The position numbers were made by a program, and so were the translations under genes. From Candidatus Omnitrophota bacterium (GTDB lineage: Bacteria > Omnitrophota > Omnitrophia > Omnitrophales > Danuiimicrobiaceae): DNA of 46,422 nt. The DNA lies in the NCBI GenBank assembly GCA_016206945.1, contig JACQQP010000172.1, positions 1-46,422 of the forward strand. The letters run 5' to 3'. Positions 24,629 through 32,939 of this stretch are shown piece by piece; within the stretch, counting starts at the first letter, position 1; the number at the start of each line of letters is the position of its first letter. The notes below the pieces were generated by a model. The model ran no database searches, had not been told where the DNA came from, and worked only from the letters and a program-made list of their open reading frames with translations.

Positions 24629-26377
24629 GTGAAAACGTTCAAGGGGATTCCGGTTTCTCCGGGGGTTGCGACGGCGAAAGCCTTGGTGCTTCGCGGCCAA
24701 GACTTTTTTTCGGTGCCGAAGGTCGAGATCCGTTCGGAGGATATTCCGAAAGAGATTGTTCGGTTTGAAGAGTCTCTGACCAAAACGCGGTCCGACCTTT
24801 TTAATGTACGGAAAAAAATCGCCCAAGACCTTGGTCATGAGCATTCGGATATTTTCAGCGCGCATTTGCTGATTCTGGAGGATCGGACTTTGATCGAGGA
24901 TGTTTTGTCCAAAATTAAGTCAGAGCGTGTCTCGGCCGAATACGCGTTTTCGTTGGTGATTCAGCGTTACTTCCATGCTTTCGCTCAGATTAATGATGAC
25001 TATTTGAAAGAGCGCGTCGCCGATATCAGGGATGTAGGGCGGCGGATTCTCTTGAATCTGCGCGGTGAGAAGGCGGACTCACTCGTTCATTTGAAAGAGG
25101 ATATCATCGTGATTGCCCACGATCTTTCTCCTTCCGAGACGGCAACGATGGATCGCGAACACGTGATCGCCTTCGCCACAGATATCGGTGGTCCTACTTC
25201 GCATACGGCCATTATGGCTCGCTCTATGGAAATTGCAGCGGTCGTGGGGCTGGGTCGTATCAGTAAAGAAGTATCAAATGGTCAAATGGTCATCATCGAC
25301 GGAAATCACGGAATTGCGATCGTCGGCCCTGATCCCCAAACGATCGAGCGATACGCGAGCGAAGAAAAGCGTTTCGTCGAGTTAATTACTGAACTTGACA
25401 AGTTGAAGTCGCTTGCCGCAGAAACATTGGATGGCCACAAGCTTCAGCTCACTGCGAATATCGAATTTCCAGATGAAATTCCGTCCGTGATTGCCCATGG
25501 AGCAGAAGGAATCGGTCTTTACCGAACCGAGTACTTTTATATGAATCGAACGGATCTACCCTCCGAAGAGGAGCAATTCAATGCTTATCGCCATGTGGCG
25601 GAACAGTTGGTACCTCAACCTGTTGTCATTCGGACGCTGGACCTTGGGGGAGACAAATTCCTATCTTCTCTTGATTTGCCTCGAGAAATGAACCCGTTTA
25701 TGGGCTGGCGCGCTATCCGATTTTGTCTTACCCGTGTGGATATTTTTAAGACGCAGCTTCGAGCTATCCTTCGCGCGAGTGTGCACGGAAACCTGAAGTT
25801 GATGTATCCAATGGTTTCGAATCTATTAGAACTGAAGAAAGCAAATCAAATCCTTGAGGAGGCGAGGAATGAGTTGCGTGCCGAGCACAAACCTTTTGAT
25901 GAGAAAATGGAAATTGGGGCCATGATTGAAATCCCATCCGCCGCTTTGACCAGCGATGTACTGGCGCGCGAAGTTGATTTTTTCTCGATCGGGACAAACG
26001 ATTTGATTCAGTATTCATTGGCTGTAGACCGAGTCAATGAAAAAATCGCTTACCTTTATGAACCGGCCCATCCTGCCATTCTCAAGTTGATTCAGCACAC
26101 GATACAGAATGCGAAAAAAGCGAAGATTTGGATCAGTGTGTGCGGTGAAATGGGCGGGGATCCAGCGATGGCGCTCTTGCTTTTGGGATTTGGAATTAAT
26201 CAATTGAGCATGAGCTCCTTTGCGCTTCCGAAGGTGAAGAAAGCGATTCGTTCCGTTACGTTCAAGCAAGCTCGGGAAATTGCCGCGCGCTCACTCGAAT
26301 TTTCGACCGGTGAAGAAATCAAGAAGTTTGCAGAGGCTAAATTGAAAGCGGTAACTCCTGAGTTAGTTGGGGATTAG
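24629..26377 (+). CDS. ptsI: Phosphoenolpyruvate-protein phosphotransferase (PTS enzyme I)
   Basis: Transfers phosphate from phosphoenolpyruvate to HPr. 582 residues, full length. Seen: GIPVSPGVATAKAL at the N-terminus; the phospho-His motif GGPTSHTAIMAR (His192); GLYRTEYFYMNR; VIRTLDLGGDK, MGWRAIRFCL and RAILRASVHG in the PEP-binding domain; and EIPSAALTSD, FFSIGTNDLIQYSLAVDR and CGEMGGDPA at the C-terminus. The start is GTG at 24629. With HPr, HprK and EIIA-Ntr here and no permease, it probably feeds a regulatory phosphorelay. Confidence 0.96.
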   Translation: MKTFKGIPVSPGVATAKALVLRGQDFFSVPKVEIRSEDIPKEIVRFEESLTKTRSDLFNVRKKIAQDLGHEHSDIFSAHLLILEDRTLIEDVLSKIKSERVSAEYAFSLVIQRYFHAFAQINDDYLKERVADIRDVGRRILLNLRGEKADSLVHLKEDIIVIAHDLSPSETATMDREHVIAFATDIGGPTSHTAIMARSMEIAAVVGLGRISKEVSNGQMVIIDGNHGIAIVGPDPQTIERYASEEKRFVELITELDKLKSLAAETLDGHKLQLTANIEFPDEIPSVIAHGAEGIGLYRTEYFYMNRTDLPSEEEQFNAYRHVAEQLVPQPVVIRTLDLGGDKFLSSLDLPREMNPFMGWRAIRFCLTRVDIFKTQLRAILRASVHGNLKLMYPMVSNLLELKKANQILEEARNELRAEHKPFDEKMEIGAMIEIPSAALTSDVLAREVDFFSIGTNDLIQYSLAVDRVNEKIAYLYEPAHPAILKLIQHTIQNAKKAKIWISVCGEMGGDPAMALLLLGFGINQLSMSSFALPKVKKAIRSVTFKQAREIAARSLEFSTGEEIKKFAEAKLKAVTPELVGD

Positions 26378-27460
26378 ATGCATTCATTGGATCAAATTGA
26401 AAGGATCATGAAGAATGATCGCCAGGATATGGCGAAATCGATTTATGATTTTTCGAAGCAATTAAAGCATGCCGAAGAAATTGGCAAAGCCCTTACTTTG
26501 GATCCAAGCTTGGGCAAGGGTTTGTCCAAAATCGTTTTTTCAGGGCTGGGGGGTTCTGCAATCGGAGCAGATTTCATCCGTTCCTACCTGGCTTACGAAT
26601 TTAAGATTCCAATCTTGGTCAACCGTCATTATCGCCTTCCGGAATATGTGGATGAAACAACCTTATTGATCGTGAGCAGTTATTCAGGGGATACCGAGGA
26701 AACCATATCCTCTCTTAAAGAAGGACTTAAGCGGAAGGCGAGAATCCTTGCCATCAGTTCGGGAGGTGAGCTTGCAAAACAAGCCCGCGAGCGCTCGTTT
26801 CCTTTAATTCAAATCCCAGGCGGTTTTTCTCCGCGGGCCGCATTGGGGTATTCGGTCCTACCGCTTTTGGTCGCTTTGTCCAAATGTGGTTTTTCATCGG
26901 CTTATCGGCCCGCTGAATTTAATGAAGCTCAAGTGTTAACTCAAACGCTTGCGGAATCTGATTACGGAGTCGGTATTCCTTTTGCGAACAATTTAGCGAA
27001 GCAATTTGCGTCGGCTTGTTTTGGGAAGTACCCGGTTATTTACTCCTGTGTTGACTATTTTGATGTCGTAGCGCTCAGGTGGCGCGGACAGATCGAAGAG
27101 AATGCAAAAGCGCTCGCGTCACACCATGTTTTGCCTGAGATGAATCACAATGAGCTCGTTGGGTGGCGATGTCCGAAAGAGCTATTGAAGGGGGCCGTGG
27201 TCTTTTTCCTGCGCGACCGCGCGGATCATGAACGGGTCCAAATCAGAATGGATTTAACCCGAGATATCATTAAACAATCCGCGGGCAAGGTGGTTGAATT
27301 ATTTTCTCAAGGAAAGGGTTTGCTCGCGCGAATGTTCTCCTTGATCCATTTGGGAGATTGGCTGAGTCTTTACCTCGCTGCTTTATATGAAGTGGATCCA
27401 ACACCTGTAGAAGTCGTCCAGCGTCTTAAAGTGGAATTAGCGAAAGAACCCGTTGCATGA
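26378..27460 (+). CDS. Bifunctional phosphoglucose/phosphomannose isomerase
   Basis: Interconverts glucose 6-phosphate or mannose 6-phosphate with fructose 6-phosphate. 360 residues with two SIS domains. Seen: IVFSGLGGSAIGADFIRSYL, the characteristic SSYSGDTEET motif, GFSPRAALGYSVLPL, and the C-terminal PEMNHNELVGW with catalytic His and Glu. This type is the archaeal/deep-branching bacterial Pgi/Pmi, unrelated in length to classical Pgi. The ATG follows the ptsI stop directly. The TGA stop is the first codon of PE6. It supplies hexose phosphates for nucleotide-sugar synthesis next door. Confidence 0.9.
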   Translation: MHSLDQIERIMKNDRQDMAKSIYDFSKQLKHAEEIGKALTLDPSLGKGLSKIVFSGLGGSAIGADFIRSYLAYEFKIPILVNRHYRLPEYVDETTLLIVSSYSGDTEETISSLKEGLKRKARILAISSGGELAKQARERSFPLIQIPGGFSPRAALGYSVLPLLVALSKCGFSSAYRPAEFNEAQVLTQTLAESDYGVGIPFANNLAKQFASACFGKYPVIYSCVDYFDVVALRWRGQIEENAKALASHHVLPEMNHNELVGWRCPKELLKGAVVFFLRDRADHERVQIRMDLTRDIIKQSAGKVVELFSQGKGLLARMFSLIHLGDWLSLYLAALYEVDPTPVEVVQRLKVELAKEPVA

Positions 27461-27521
27461 TCTCCCATCATTTTTTCAATTTGTGGTTCATGCGCTCATC
27501 GCTTCGCGGTGGTGGGGAATG
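27457..27521 (+). repeat. PE6: short degenerate stop-to-start palindromic element
   Basis: ATGATCTCCCATCA (27457-27470) and GGTGGTGGGGAATG (27508-27521) are imperfect inverted repeats. The TGA stop of the isomerase (27458-27460) opens the element, and the ATG of the nucleotidyltransferase (27519-27521) closes it. The interior is only ~37 bases with no strong hairpin, so this may be a decayed or minimal copy. Confidence 0.55.
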
Positions 27522-28277
27522 AACGTAGTTTTTCTTTGCGCGGGATATGGGACGCGCCTTTATCCTTTGACGGAACGTCAGCCCAAATCACTCCTTCCCA
27601 TCGCCGGCGAGGCCGTTTTGACGCATTTGCTCAAAAAGTTAAAATTTCTTTCATCGGTAGATCGCGTCATTCTCGTTTCAAACGATCGGTTTTACGAGCA
27701 CTTGAGCAAGTGGCAGGAAACACTTCAGGGAAAGTGGGTGGTTTGTGTCGTCAATGATGGGACGAGTGACAATGAACATCGATTGGGTGCAATCCGGGAT
27801 CTGAAACTTGCTTTGGAACGAGAAGACTCGGATATGGACGTTTTGGTCCTAGCTGGGGACAATTTGTTTGACTCAAGCTTAGAATCTTTTGTTTCCTTTG
27901 CTCAGTCAAAGAAACCGGCGGCTTCCGTCGGAGTTTACGATGTGAAAGATCAGATGCTCGCGCGAAAATATGGCTTGATTCAAACCGATTCTTCGGGCAA
28001 AATCACGGCTTTCTTTGAAAAACCGAAGGATCCGCCGACCACGCTCGCCTCCATGGGGGTTTATTTTTTCCCAAAGGAAACGTTGTACTATCTAGATCAG
28101 TATCTCGAAACGAATCGAAATCCAGATGCCCCGGGATTTTATATTAGCTGGTTGGCTCAGAAGACGGATGTATTCGCCTATCGATTCAGTGGCGCTTGGT
28201 TTGATATTGGGGATTTGAATTCCTATGAGAAGGCAAACCGACATTTTGAAGGTCACTTAAGGAAGCCAGACACATGA
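27519..28277 (+). CDS. Sugar nucleotidyltransferase (NTP_transferase family)
   Basis: A 252-residue GT-A-fold enzyme making an NDP-sugar from a sugar 1-phosphate. Seen: VVFLCAGYGTRLYPLTERQP with K in the following PKSLLPIAG (the G-x-G-T-R...K nucleotide loop), VLVLAGDNLFD (metal-binding Asp), and GAWFDIGDLNSYEKAN at the end. The sequence resembles glucose-1-phosphate thymidylyltransferase-like proteins, but base and sugar cannot be assigned. The ATG at 27519, with GGTGGGG before it, is preferred over TTG 27453 because the nucleotide loop then starts at residue 3, as usual. It follows the hexose-phosphate isomerase. Confidence 0.85.
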   Translation: MNVVFLCAGYGTRLYPLTERQPKSLLPIAGEAVLTHLLKKLKFLSSVDRVILVSNDRFYEHLSKWQETLQGKWVVCVVNDGTSDNEHRLGAIRDLKLALEREDSDMDVLVLAGDNLFDSSLESFVSFAQSKKPAASVGVYDVKDQMLARKYGLIQTDSSGKITAFFEKPKDPPTTLASMGVYFFPKETLYYLDQYLETNRNPDAPGFYISWLAQKTDVFAYRFSGAWFDIGDLNSYEKANRHFEGHLRKPDT

Positions 28278-28321
28278 AGCGACCTTCTAAAAATCCAGTT
28301 AAGAAGAAGGGAGATTTACCC

Positions 28322-29518
28322 ATGAAAAAAGATAAACATTTGTTTACTTCAGAGTCTGTCGGGGAGGGGCACCCGGACAAACTCTGTGACCAGGTATCGG
28401 ATGCAGTCTTGGATGCTTTTTTAGCACAAGACCCCAATGCGCGTGTAGCTTGTGAAACACTTGTGAGCCGCAATAATTTGGTGGTGGCTGGTGAGATCAC
28501 CGCAAAAGCGAAGGTGGATATTTCGAGTGTTGCGCGCGAGGTAATTAAAGACATAGGGTATGACGATCTCGCATACGGCTTTGATTATAAGAGCTGTAAT
28601 GTGACCACCTATATTCATCAACAGTCACCCGATATTGCTATGGGAGTTGACAAGGGCGGGGCGGGCGATCAAGGGATGATGTTTGGTTATGCCACAGACG
28701 AGACCCCTGAGCTGATGCCGCTTCCCATTATGTTGGCCCATCATTTGGTTTTTGAATTGTCCCGCATTCGAAAGTCGGGAACGCTTAAATATTTAAGGCC
28801 GGATGCAAAGAGCCAAGTGACGGTGGAGTATGACGGTGGAAAGCCAACTCGGGTCGTTACCGTTGTTATCAGTACCCAGCATGACGGAGCGGTTAAACTG
28901 GATACCATTGAGCGTGACATCCACGCTCTTTTAATTGAAAAAGTAATTCCTTCCAAGTATATGGAAAAGACCACAAAAATTCTCGTCAATCCCACGGGCC
29001 GATTCGAAGTAGGCGGTCCGCTGGGTGACACGGGTCTTACGGGGCGGAAAATTATCGTGGATACCTACGGTGGTGTTGGCGCTCACGGAGGAGGAGCTTT
29101 TAGCGGGAAAGACCCCTCGAAAGTAGATCGCTCAGCCTCTTACTTCGCCCGCTATGTGGCTAAGAATATTGTGGCATCGAAATTGGCGACACGGTGCGAA
29201 ATCCAAATCGCTTATGCCATTGGTGTTCCAGAGCCTGTCTCGATTATGGTGAATACATTTGGAACTGGCCGGGTCTCGGACGGCGAGATCGCAAAAGCCA
29301 TTCGGAAGATGTTCGATTTTACGCCACGAGGCATTATCAATCGTCTCAACTTGAGGCGGCCCATTTACCGTCAAACTGCAGCCTATGGGCATTTTGGCCG
29401 AAAGGGCGATGGATTTACCTGGGAGAAGACGGATGCTGTCGAAGAATTGATCCAAATCGTTTTTGGCGGTTCAGGGCGCAGTGCGAAATCAAACGAGGCG
29501 CTTTCTCCAACTCGCTGA
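28322..29518 (+). CDS. metK: S-adenosylmethionine synthase
   Basis: Makes SAM from methionine and ATP. 398 residues. Seen: FTSESVGEGHPDKLCDQVSD; VYIHQQSPDIA-like text; the ATP-binding GAGDQGMMFGYA; DAKSQVTVEY; NPTGRFEVGGPLGDTGLTGR; and GGGAFSGKDPSKVDRS. The ATG at 28322 has AAGGGAG upstream; an ATG at 28274 that overlaps the previous stop would add 16 unconserved residues. It is followed by ahcY, so synthesis of SAM and recycling of its by-product are paired. Confidence 0.97.
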   Translation: MKKDKHLFTSESVGEGHPDKLCDQVSDAVLDAFLAQDPNARVACETLVSRNNLVVAGEITAKAKVDISSVAREVIKDIGYDDLAYGFDYKSCNVTTYIHQQSPDIAMGVDKGGAGDQGMMFGYATDETPELMPLPIMLAHHLVFELSRIRKSGTLKYLRPDAKSQVTVEYDGGKPTRVVTVVISTQHDGAVKLDTIERDIHALLIEKVIPSKYMEKTTKILVNPTGRFEVGGPLGDTGLTGRKIIVDTYGGVGAHGGGAFSGKDPSKVDRSASYFARYVAKNIVASKLATRCEIQIAYAIGVPEPVSIMVNTFGTGRVSDGEIAKAIRKMFDFTPRGIINRLNLRRPIYRQTAAYGHFGRKGDGFTWEKTDAVEELIQIVFGGSGRSAKSNEALSPTR

Positions 29519-29524
29519 AATTAA

Positions 29525-30784
29525 ATGAGAACCTTTGACATTAAAAACGCGCGCCTTGCCCCGAAAGGGCGAAGGAGGATTGAGTGGGCAGGGCGAAGCA
29601 TGCCAGTCCTTCAGCAAATTGCGGACCGGTTTTCAAAGCAGAAACCACTTAGGCGAATTCGGGTTTCGGCCTGCCTTCACGTCACTTCGGAAACCGCAAA
29701 TTTGATGATCACTTTAAAACGCGGAGGAGCTGATTGCGTTTTGTGTGCTTCAAATCCTCTGAGCACACAGGATGACGTTGCTGCTTCTTTAGTCAAAGAT
29801 TTTGGCATCCCCGTTTTTGCGATCAAAGGAGAAAATCACAGCACTTATTACCGACATATCCGTCGTGCCTTGGAGCACAAGCCCAATATTACGATGGATG
29901 ATGGAGCGGACCTCGTCTCTCAAATTCATGGCAAACGAAAAGACTTAGCACAATTTATTCTGGGAAGCACTGAGGAAACTACCACAGGTGTTATTCGTTT
30001 GCGGAGTTTAGAAGAGCGAGGACTTCTTCTCTTTCCGATCTTGGCGGTGAATGACGCCAAAACCAAACACTTTTTTGATAATCGCTACGGAACAGGCCAA
30101 TCCACGATCGATGGAATCATCCGAGCAACCAATGTTTTGCTTTCGGGTTCTGTATTTGTGGTTTGTGGTTACGGGTGGTGCGGCCGTGGCCTGGCCAACA
30201 AGGCTCGCGGGATGGGCGCCCGCGTCATTGTGACCGAAACCGATTCCTTGAAGGCCCTGGAAGCAGTGATGGATGGGTTTGAGGTCACTTCTCTTAGGGA
30301 AGCGGCTTCGATCGGCAATATCTTTGTGACCGTAACCGGAAACACCCGAGTCATACGCAAAGAGCATTTTGCTCGCATGAAGGATGGAGCCATCATCGCA
30401 AATTCGGGGCATTTTGATGTTGAAATTGATATCCCCGAATTGCGGAAACTTTCTAGAGGTGTTCGTGCCATTCGAGATTTTGTTGAGGAGTTCCGGCTCA
30501 AAGACGGCCGTAAGATTTATCTCATCGCAGGGGGGCGGCTCGTCAATCTCTCGGCCGCCGAAGGCCATCCTGCTTCCGTGATGGATATGTCGTTTGCGAA
30601 TCAAGCGCTTGGAGCTGAATATTTGGTCCAGAATGCCTCTCAACTTGAGCGGCGGATCTATCCGATTCCAATAGAAATTGACGAAAAGATTGCCCAATTA
30701 AAACTTGAGGCAATGAAAGTTCGCATCGATTGTTTCACCAAAGAGCAAGTCCACTATCTCGCCTCCTGGGAGCTTGGAACTTAG
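29525..30784 (+). CDS. ahcY: S-adenosylhomocysteine hydrolase
   Basis: Splits S-adenosylhomocysteine into adenosine and homocysteine using bound NAD. 419 residues, of the shorter bacterial/archaeal type. Seen: RVSACLHVTSETANLM, CASNPLSTQDDVAA, the TMDDGADL and FDNRYGTGQSTIDGI blocks, the Rossmann motif VCGYGWCGRGLANKARGMGA, NSGHFDVEID, and NLSAAEGHPASVMDMSF. The C-terminus ends with a Trp-containing tail instead of the K-x-Y-R-Y of longer enzymes, as in Thermotoga/archaeal forms. It is tail to tail with the minus-strand lptG-like gene, only 3 bp apart. Confidence 0.95.
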   Translation: MRTFDIKNARLAPKGRRRIEWAGRSMPVLQQIADRFSKQKPLRRIRVSACLHVTSETANLMITLKRGGADCVLCASNPLSTQDDVAASLVKDFGIPVFAIKGENHSTYYRHIRRALEHKPNITMDDGADLVSQIHGKRKDLAQFILGSTEETTTGVIRLRSLEERGLLLFPILAVNDAKTKHFFDNRYGTGQSTIDGIIRATNVLLSGSVFVVCGYGWCGRGLANKARGMGARVIVTETDSLKALEAVMDGFEVTSLREAASIGNIFVTVTGNTRVIRKEHFARMKDGAIIANSGHFDVEIDIPELRKLSRGVRAIRDFVEEFRLKDGRKIYLIAGGRLVNLSAAEGHPASVMDMSFANQALGAEYLVQNASQLERRIYPIPIEIDEKIAQLKLEAMKVRIDCFTKEQVHYLASWELGT

Positions 30785-30787
30785 TAC

Positions 30788-31882
30788 TCATTCATTAGCG
30801 CGGTCCAGGAAGAAGAACGTTCCAAAACCGAACATAAAATTGGGAGACCAAGTACTCAAAATAGGAAAAAGTTTTCCTGCTTTCCCAAGTGCGAGCAGAA
30901 TAGCGCCCGTAATGTGAAAGAGGAATACAAAGGCAAGACAAGTTAGTACGTTCAAGGCAATCATGCGGCGCCTTGTTGTTTTGGCTAAAAAGGGCACCGT
31001 CAGAAACATAACCACCAAACTTTGCCAGGGAAAGGCAAGTTTTTGATGGAGTGTAACCAACTCGGCATCTGCCTTGATTCCATTTTCCCTGAGTTTCGCA
31101 ATATACTCTTTTAGATCTCGGTAACTGATCGCAATTCCCTCGTTCACAGCTTTCAGGAAATCATTGGGCGTTTCGTTAATCTCTGGGTAAACAATCACGG
31201 CTTGAAACGTGGGTTCGCCCAGCATGTCGCCTTTCTGTTCTAGCGCGTAATCAGTCGCTTGGCGGAGTTCCCAGTGGGAGCCCATCCACTTGGCTTCGCG
31301 AGCCACGGTTTTCTTTTTTACGTTCCTTTTTGCGTCTAGCCAAAGGACAATAAAATCTTCGAACCGTTCTTCTTTTGCGTGGAAAACGCGCCCATAGTAA
31401 AGCCGGTTTTTACCGCCGTAGTAGGTGACGTTTGCGAATACCCCTCGTTTTTCATCCGTTTGCTTCTTTTCAATCCATTCGTTTAAGAGTTGTTCCGCTT
31501 TCCGCGAAGTGTTCGGCACGATTTGGTCGCTCACCAGGAAAGAAATGACGCCAACGACAAATCCAACGAAAATAATGGGTCGAATCATCGAAGTGATTTC
31601 TAAACCTGCAACCTTCATCGCAATGAGTTCGTTGTGGTAATTAAAAGTACTGAGGACATAGATGGTGGCAAGGAGACACGCCCATGGAATTATGGAAATG
31701 AAAGTTTGCGGTGTCAGGACCAAATAATACAGAAGAATATGGTGAAAAGCAGTTTTGTTTCGGATCATCGCGTCCAAGTAGTCAAAAATATCCGCCACGA
31801 ACACCAAGAGAATTAAAGTGACACAACAAAAAAAGATGGGAAATAAAAGCTGTTTTGCAAGATATCGGTCAAGAATCTTCAT
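30788..31882 (-). CDS. lptG: LPS export ABC transporter permease, LptF/LptG family
   Basis: Membrane subunit that with LptB lifts LPS out of the inner membrane. 364 residues with six predicted membrane segments, three near each end (LLFPIFFCCVTLILLVFV; SLVVMFLTVPFLAKTT), around a periplasmic jellyroll. Seen: ILDRYLAKQL at the N-terminus, ELIAMKVAGLEI (coupling region), and SDQIVPNTSRKAE. Closer in feel to LptG (YjgQ), but LptF cannot be ruled out. The ATG on the complement at 31882 is the end of PE7 (GGAGGTGATGGGATG). It is transcribed with comF, away from the lptC-lptB genes. Only one of the usual pair is in the window. Confidence 0.87.
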   Translation of the reverse strand: MKILDRYLAKQLLFPIFFCCVTLILLVFVADIFDYLDAMIRNKTAFHHILLYYLVLTPQTFISIIPWACLLATIYVLSTFNYHNELIAMKVAGLEITSMIRPIIFVGFVVGVISFLVSDQIVPNTSRKAEQLLNEWIEKKQTDEKRGVFANVTYYGGKNRLYYGRVFHAKEERFEDFIVLWLDAKRNVKKKTVAREAKWMGSHWELRQATDYALEQKGDMLGEPTFQAVIVYPEINETPNDFLKAVNEGIAISYRDLKEYIAKLRENGIKADAELVTLHQKLAFPWQSLVVMFLTVPFLAKTTRRRMIALNVLTCLAFVFLFHITGAILLALGKAGKLFPILSTWSPNFMFGFGTFFFLDRANE

Positions 31883-32015
31883 CCCATCACCTCCACGGCA
31901 AGAGCGCGTTTTAAGAGGCAATCTTGCACTCTGAGTGAAGTGCGTTCTTGCATTTTCTTTGAAAATACGCCGCCCATCTTAAGAAAAGGCGGCGTACGGG
32001 GAGGTGATAGGATCA
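31880..32015 (-). repeat. PE7: 136-bp palindromic element between comF and lptG
   Basis: Read on the minus strand, it runs from the comF TGA stop (32015-32013) to the lptG ATG (31882-31880), exactly filling the gap. The ends are TGATCCTATCACCTCC and GGAGGTGATGGGATG. Inside are TACGCCGCC/GGCGGCGTA (perfect 9 bp) and a second, partly decayed CAAGAACGCACTT/AAACGCGCTCTTG stem. It aligns without gaps to PE8 with about 19 differences in 136 positions (counted by eye), in the opposite chromosomal orientation but the same orientation relative to the downstream gene. Confidence 0.9.
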
Positions 32016-32762
32016 TGATAAGTGAGAACGAGCGATCGTAAAGAAGTCCACGCGATCTGCTCCCGCTTCTTTTAAAACCTTTGTGCATTCATTAATCGTA
32101 CTTCCTGTCGTGAAAATGTCATCGACCAAGAGAATTTGTTTTCCGCGTATTCCGCGTTGTTTTCTAATGGTAAAGGCGCCGGCCAGGTTGTTCAATCGCT
32201 CCTCACGTCTGAGTTGGCTTTGAGGAAGTGTTTTTTTAACCTTCCTGAGAAGGGGGACGATCGGCGGCGTGTTTTTCTTGTCGGTGCGTTTCAACATTTT
32301 AGCGATGATGAGTGCTTGATTGAAACCGCGTTCTCGCGCACGTCTTGAATCTAATGGGACGGGGATGATCATTTCGTAATTTTTAAATTCGTAGGAGTTG
32401 GGATGGCGCTGGATACAGTCAAGAAAAATTCGGAGCAGCCAAACTTTGTTCTGAAATTTGATCTGGTGGAAGAGGGTGCTTACGGGTTCCTGGTATGAAA
32501 GAAGAGCGAATCCACGGTCATAATAAGGGCGGTCCGAACGGCATGAGTTACAAGTAGATCTTTGACGGCCGAAGGGAGCCATGGGCCGCGCGCATCTGAC
32601 ACAGGTAGGGGCTTTTAAAGGCTCGATTTTCTGGGTGCAAGTGACACAAAGGTAGGTTTCTTCTAAGCGTAAAGGAATGCGGCACAAGACGCAGTTGGCA
32701 GGATAAATGAGACGGATGAAACTTTGCCAATAATCGGTGAGTTCTTTTCCAAATCCAAGCAT
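32013..32762 (-). CDS. comF: ComF family phosphoribosyltransferase-like protein
   Basis: A 249-residue member of the ComF/GntX family, linked to DNA uptake in naturally competent bacteria; the enzymatic activity is not established. Seen: N-terminal Zn-ribbon Cys pairs CVLC, CVTC, CVRC and CNSC, the VPVPLDSRRARERGFNQA-like block (IPVPLDSRRARERGFNQ), and the PRPP-binding motif ILLVDDIFTTGSTINE. A consensus-like promoter ends only a few bases before its ATG, so the message may be nearly leaderless. Its stop codon is the first base triplet of PE7, which leads to lptG. Confidence 0.9.
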   Translation of the reverse strand: MLGFGKELTDYWQSFIRLIYPANCVLCRIPLRLEETYLCVTCTQKIEPLKAPTCVRCARPMAPFGRQRSTCNSCRSDRPYYDRGFALLSYQEPVSTLFHQIKFQNKVWLLRIFLDCIQRHPNSYEFKNYEMIIPVPLDSRRARERGFNQALIIAKMLKRTDKKNTPPIVPLLRKVKKTLPQSQLRREERLNNLAGAFTIRKQRGIRGKQILLVDDIFTTGSTINECTKVLKEAGADRVDFFTIARSHLS

Positions 32763-32770
32763 GCTAAAGT

Positions 32771-32800
32771 ACTATAAGGCAATAGGGAAGCCTCTGTCAA
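32771..32800 (-). promoter_or_regulatory. Sigma-70-type promoter for comF-lptG
   Basis: On the minus strand, TTGACA (32800-32795), an 18-bp spacer and TATAGT (32776-32771). The predicted transcript start, about 7 bases further on, falls within ~2 bases of the comF ATG (32762), implying a leaderless or nearly leaderless mRNA. Confidence 0.65.
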
Positions 32801-32867
32801 TGCAATCTAAGTGTGCGATGTTCTTTTCTATCTTATTGCAAGAGAGAAGGTTACATAATTCGTTGCC

Positions 32868-32895
32868 TTGACAAGCCATCGGAAGGCAGTATAAT
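32868..32895 (+). promoter_or_regulatory. Sigma-70-type promoter for rpsU
   Basis: TTGACA (32868-32873), a 16-bp spacer and TATAAT (32890-32895), both full consensus hexamers, about 45 bases upstream of the rpsU start. Together with the opposing comF promoter it makes 32763-32939 a divergent control region. Confidence 0.82.
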
Positions 32896-32939
32896 AAACC
32901 AACTTCAAGCGAGGTTTTTTGTAAAAGAAAGGGAGATTT

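Noticed and set aside
24188..24865. A 225-codon minus-strand frame across ptsH and the start of ptsI
   Set aside because: Antisense to two well-supported genes and the hairpin between them; no family motif.
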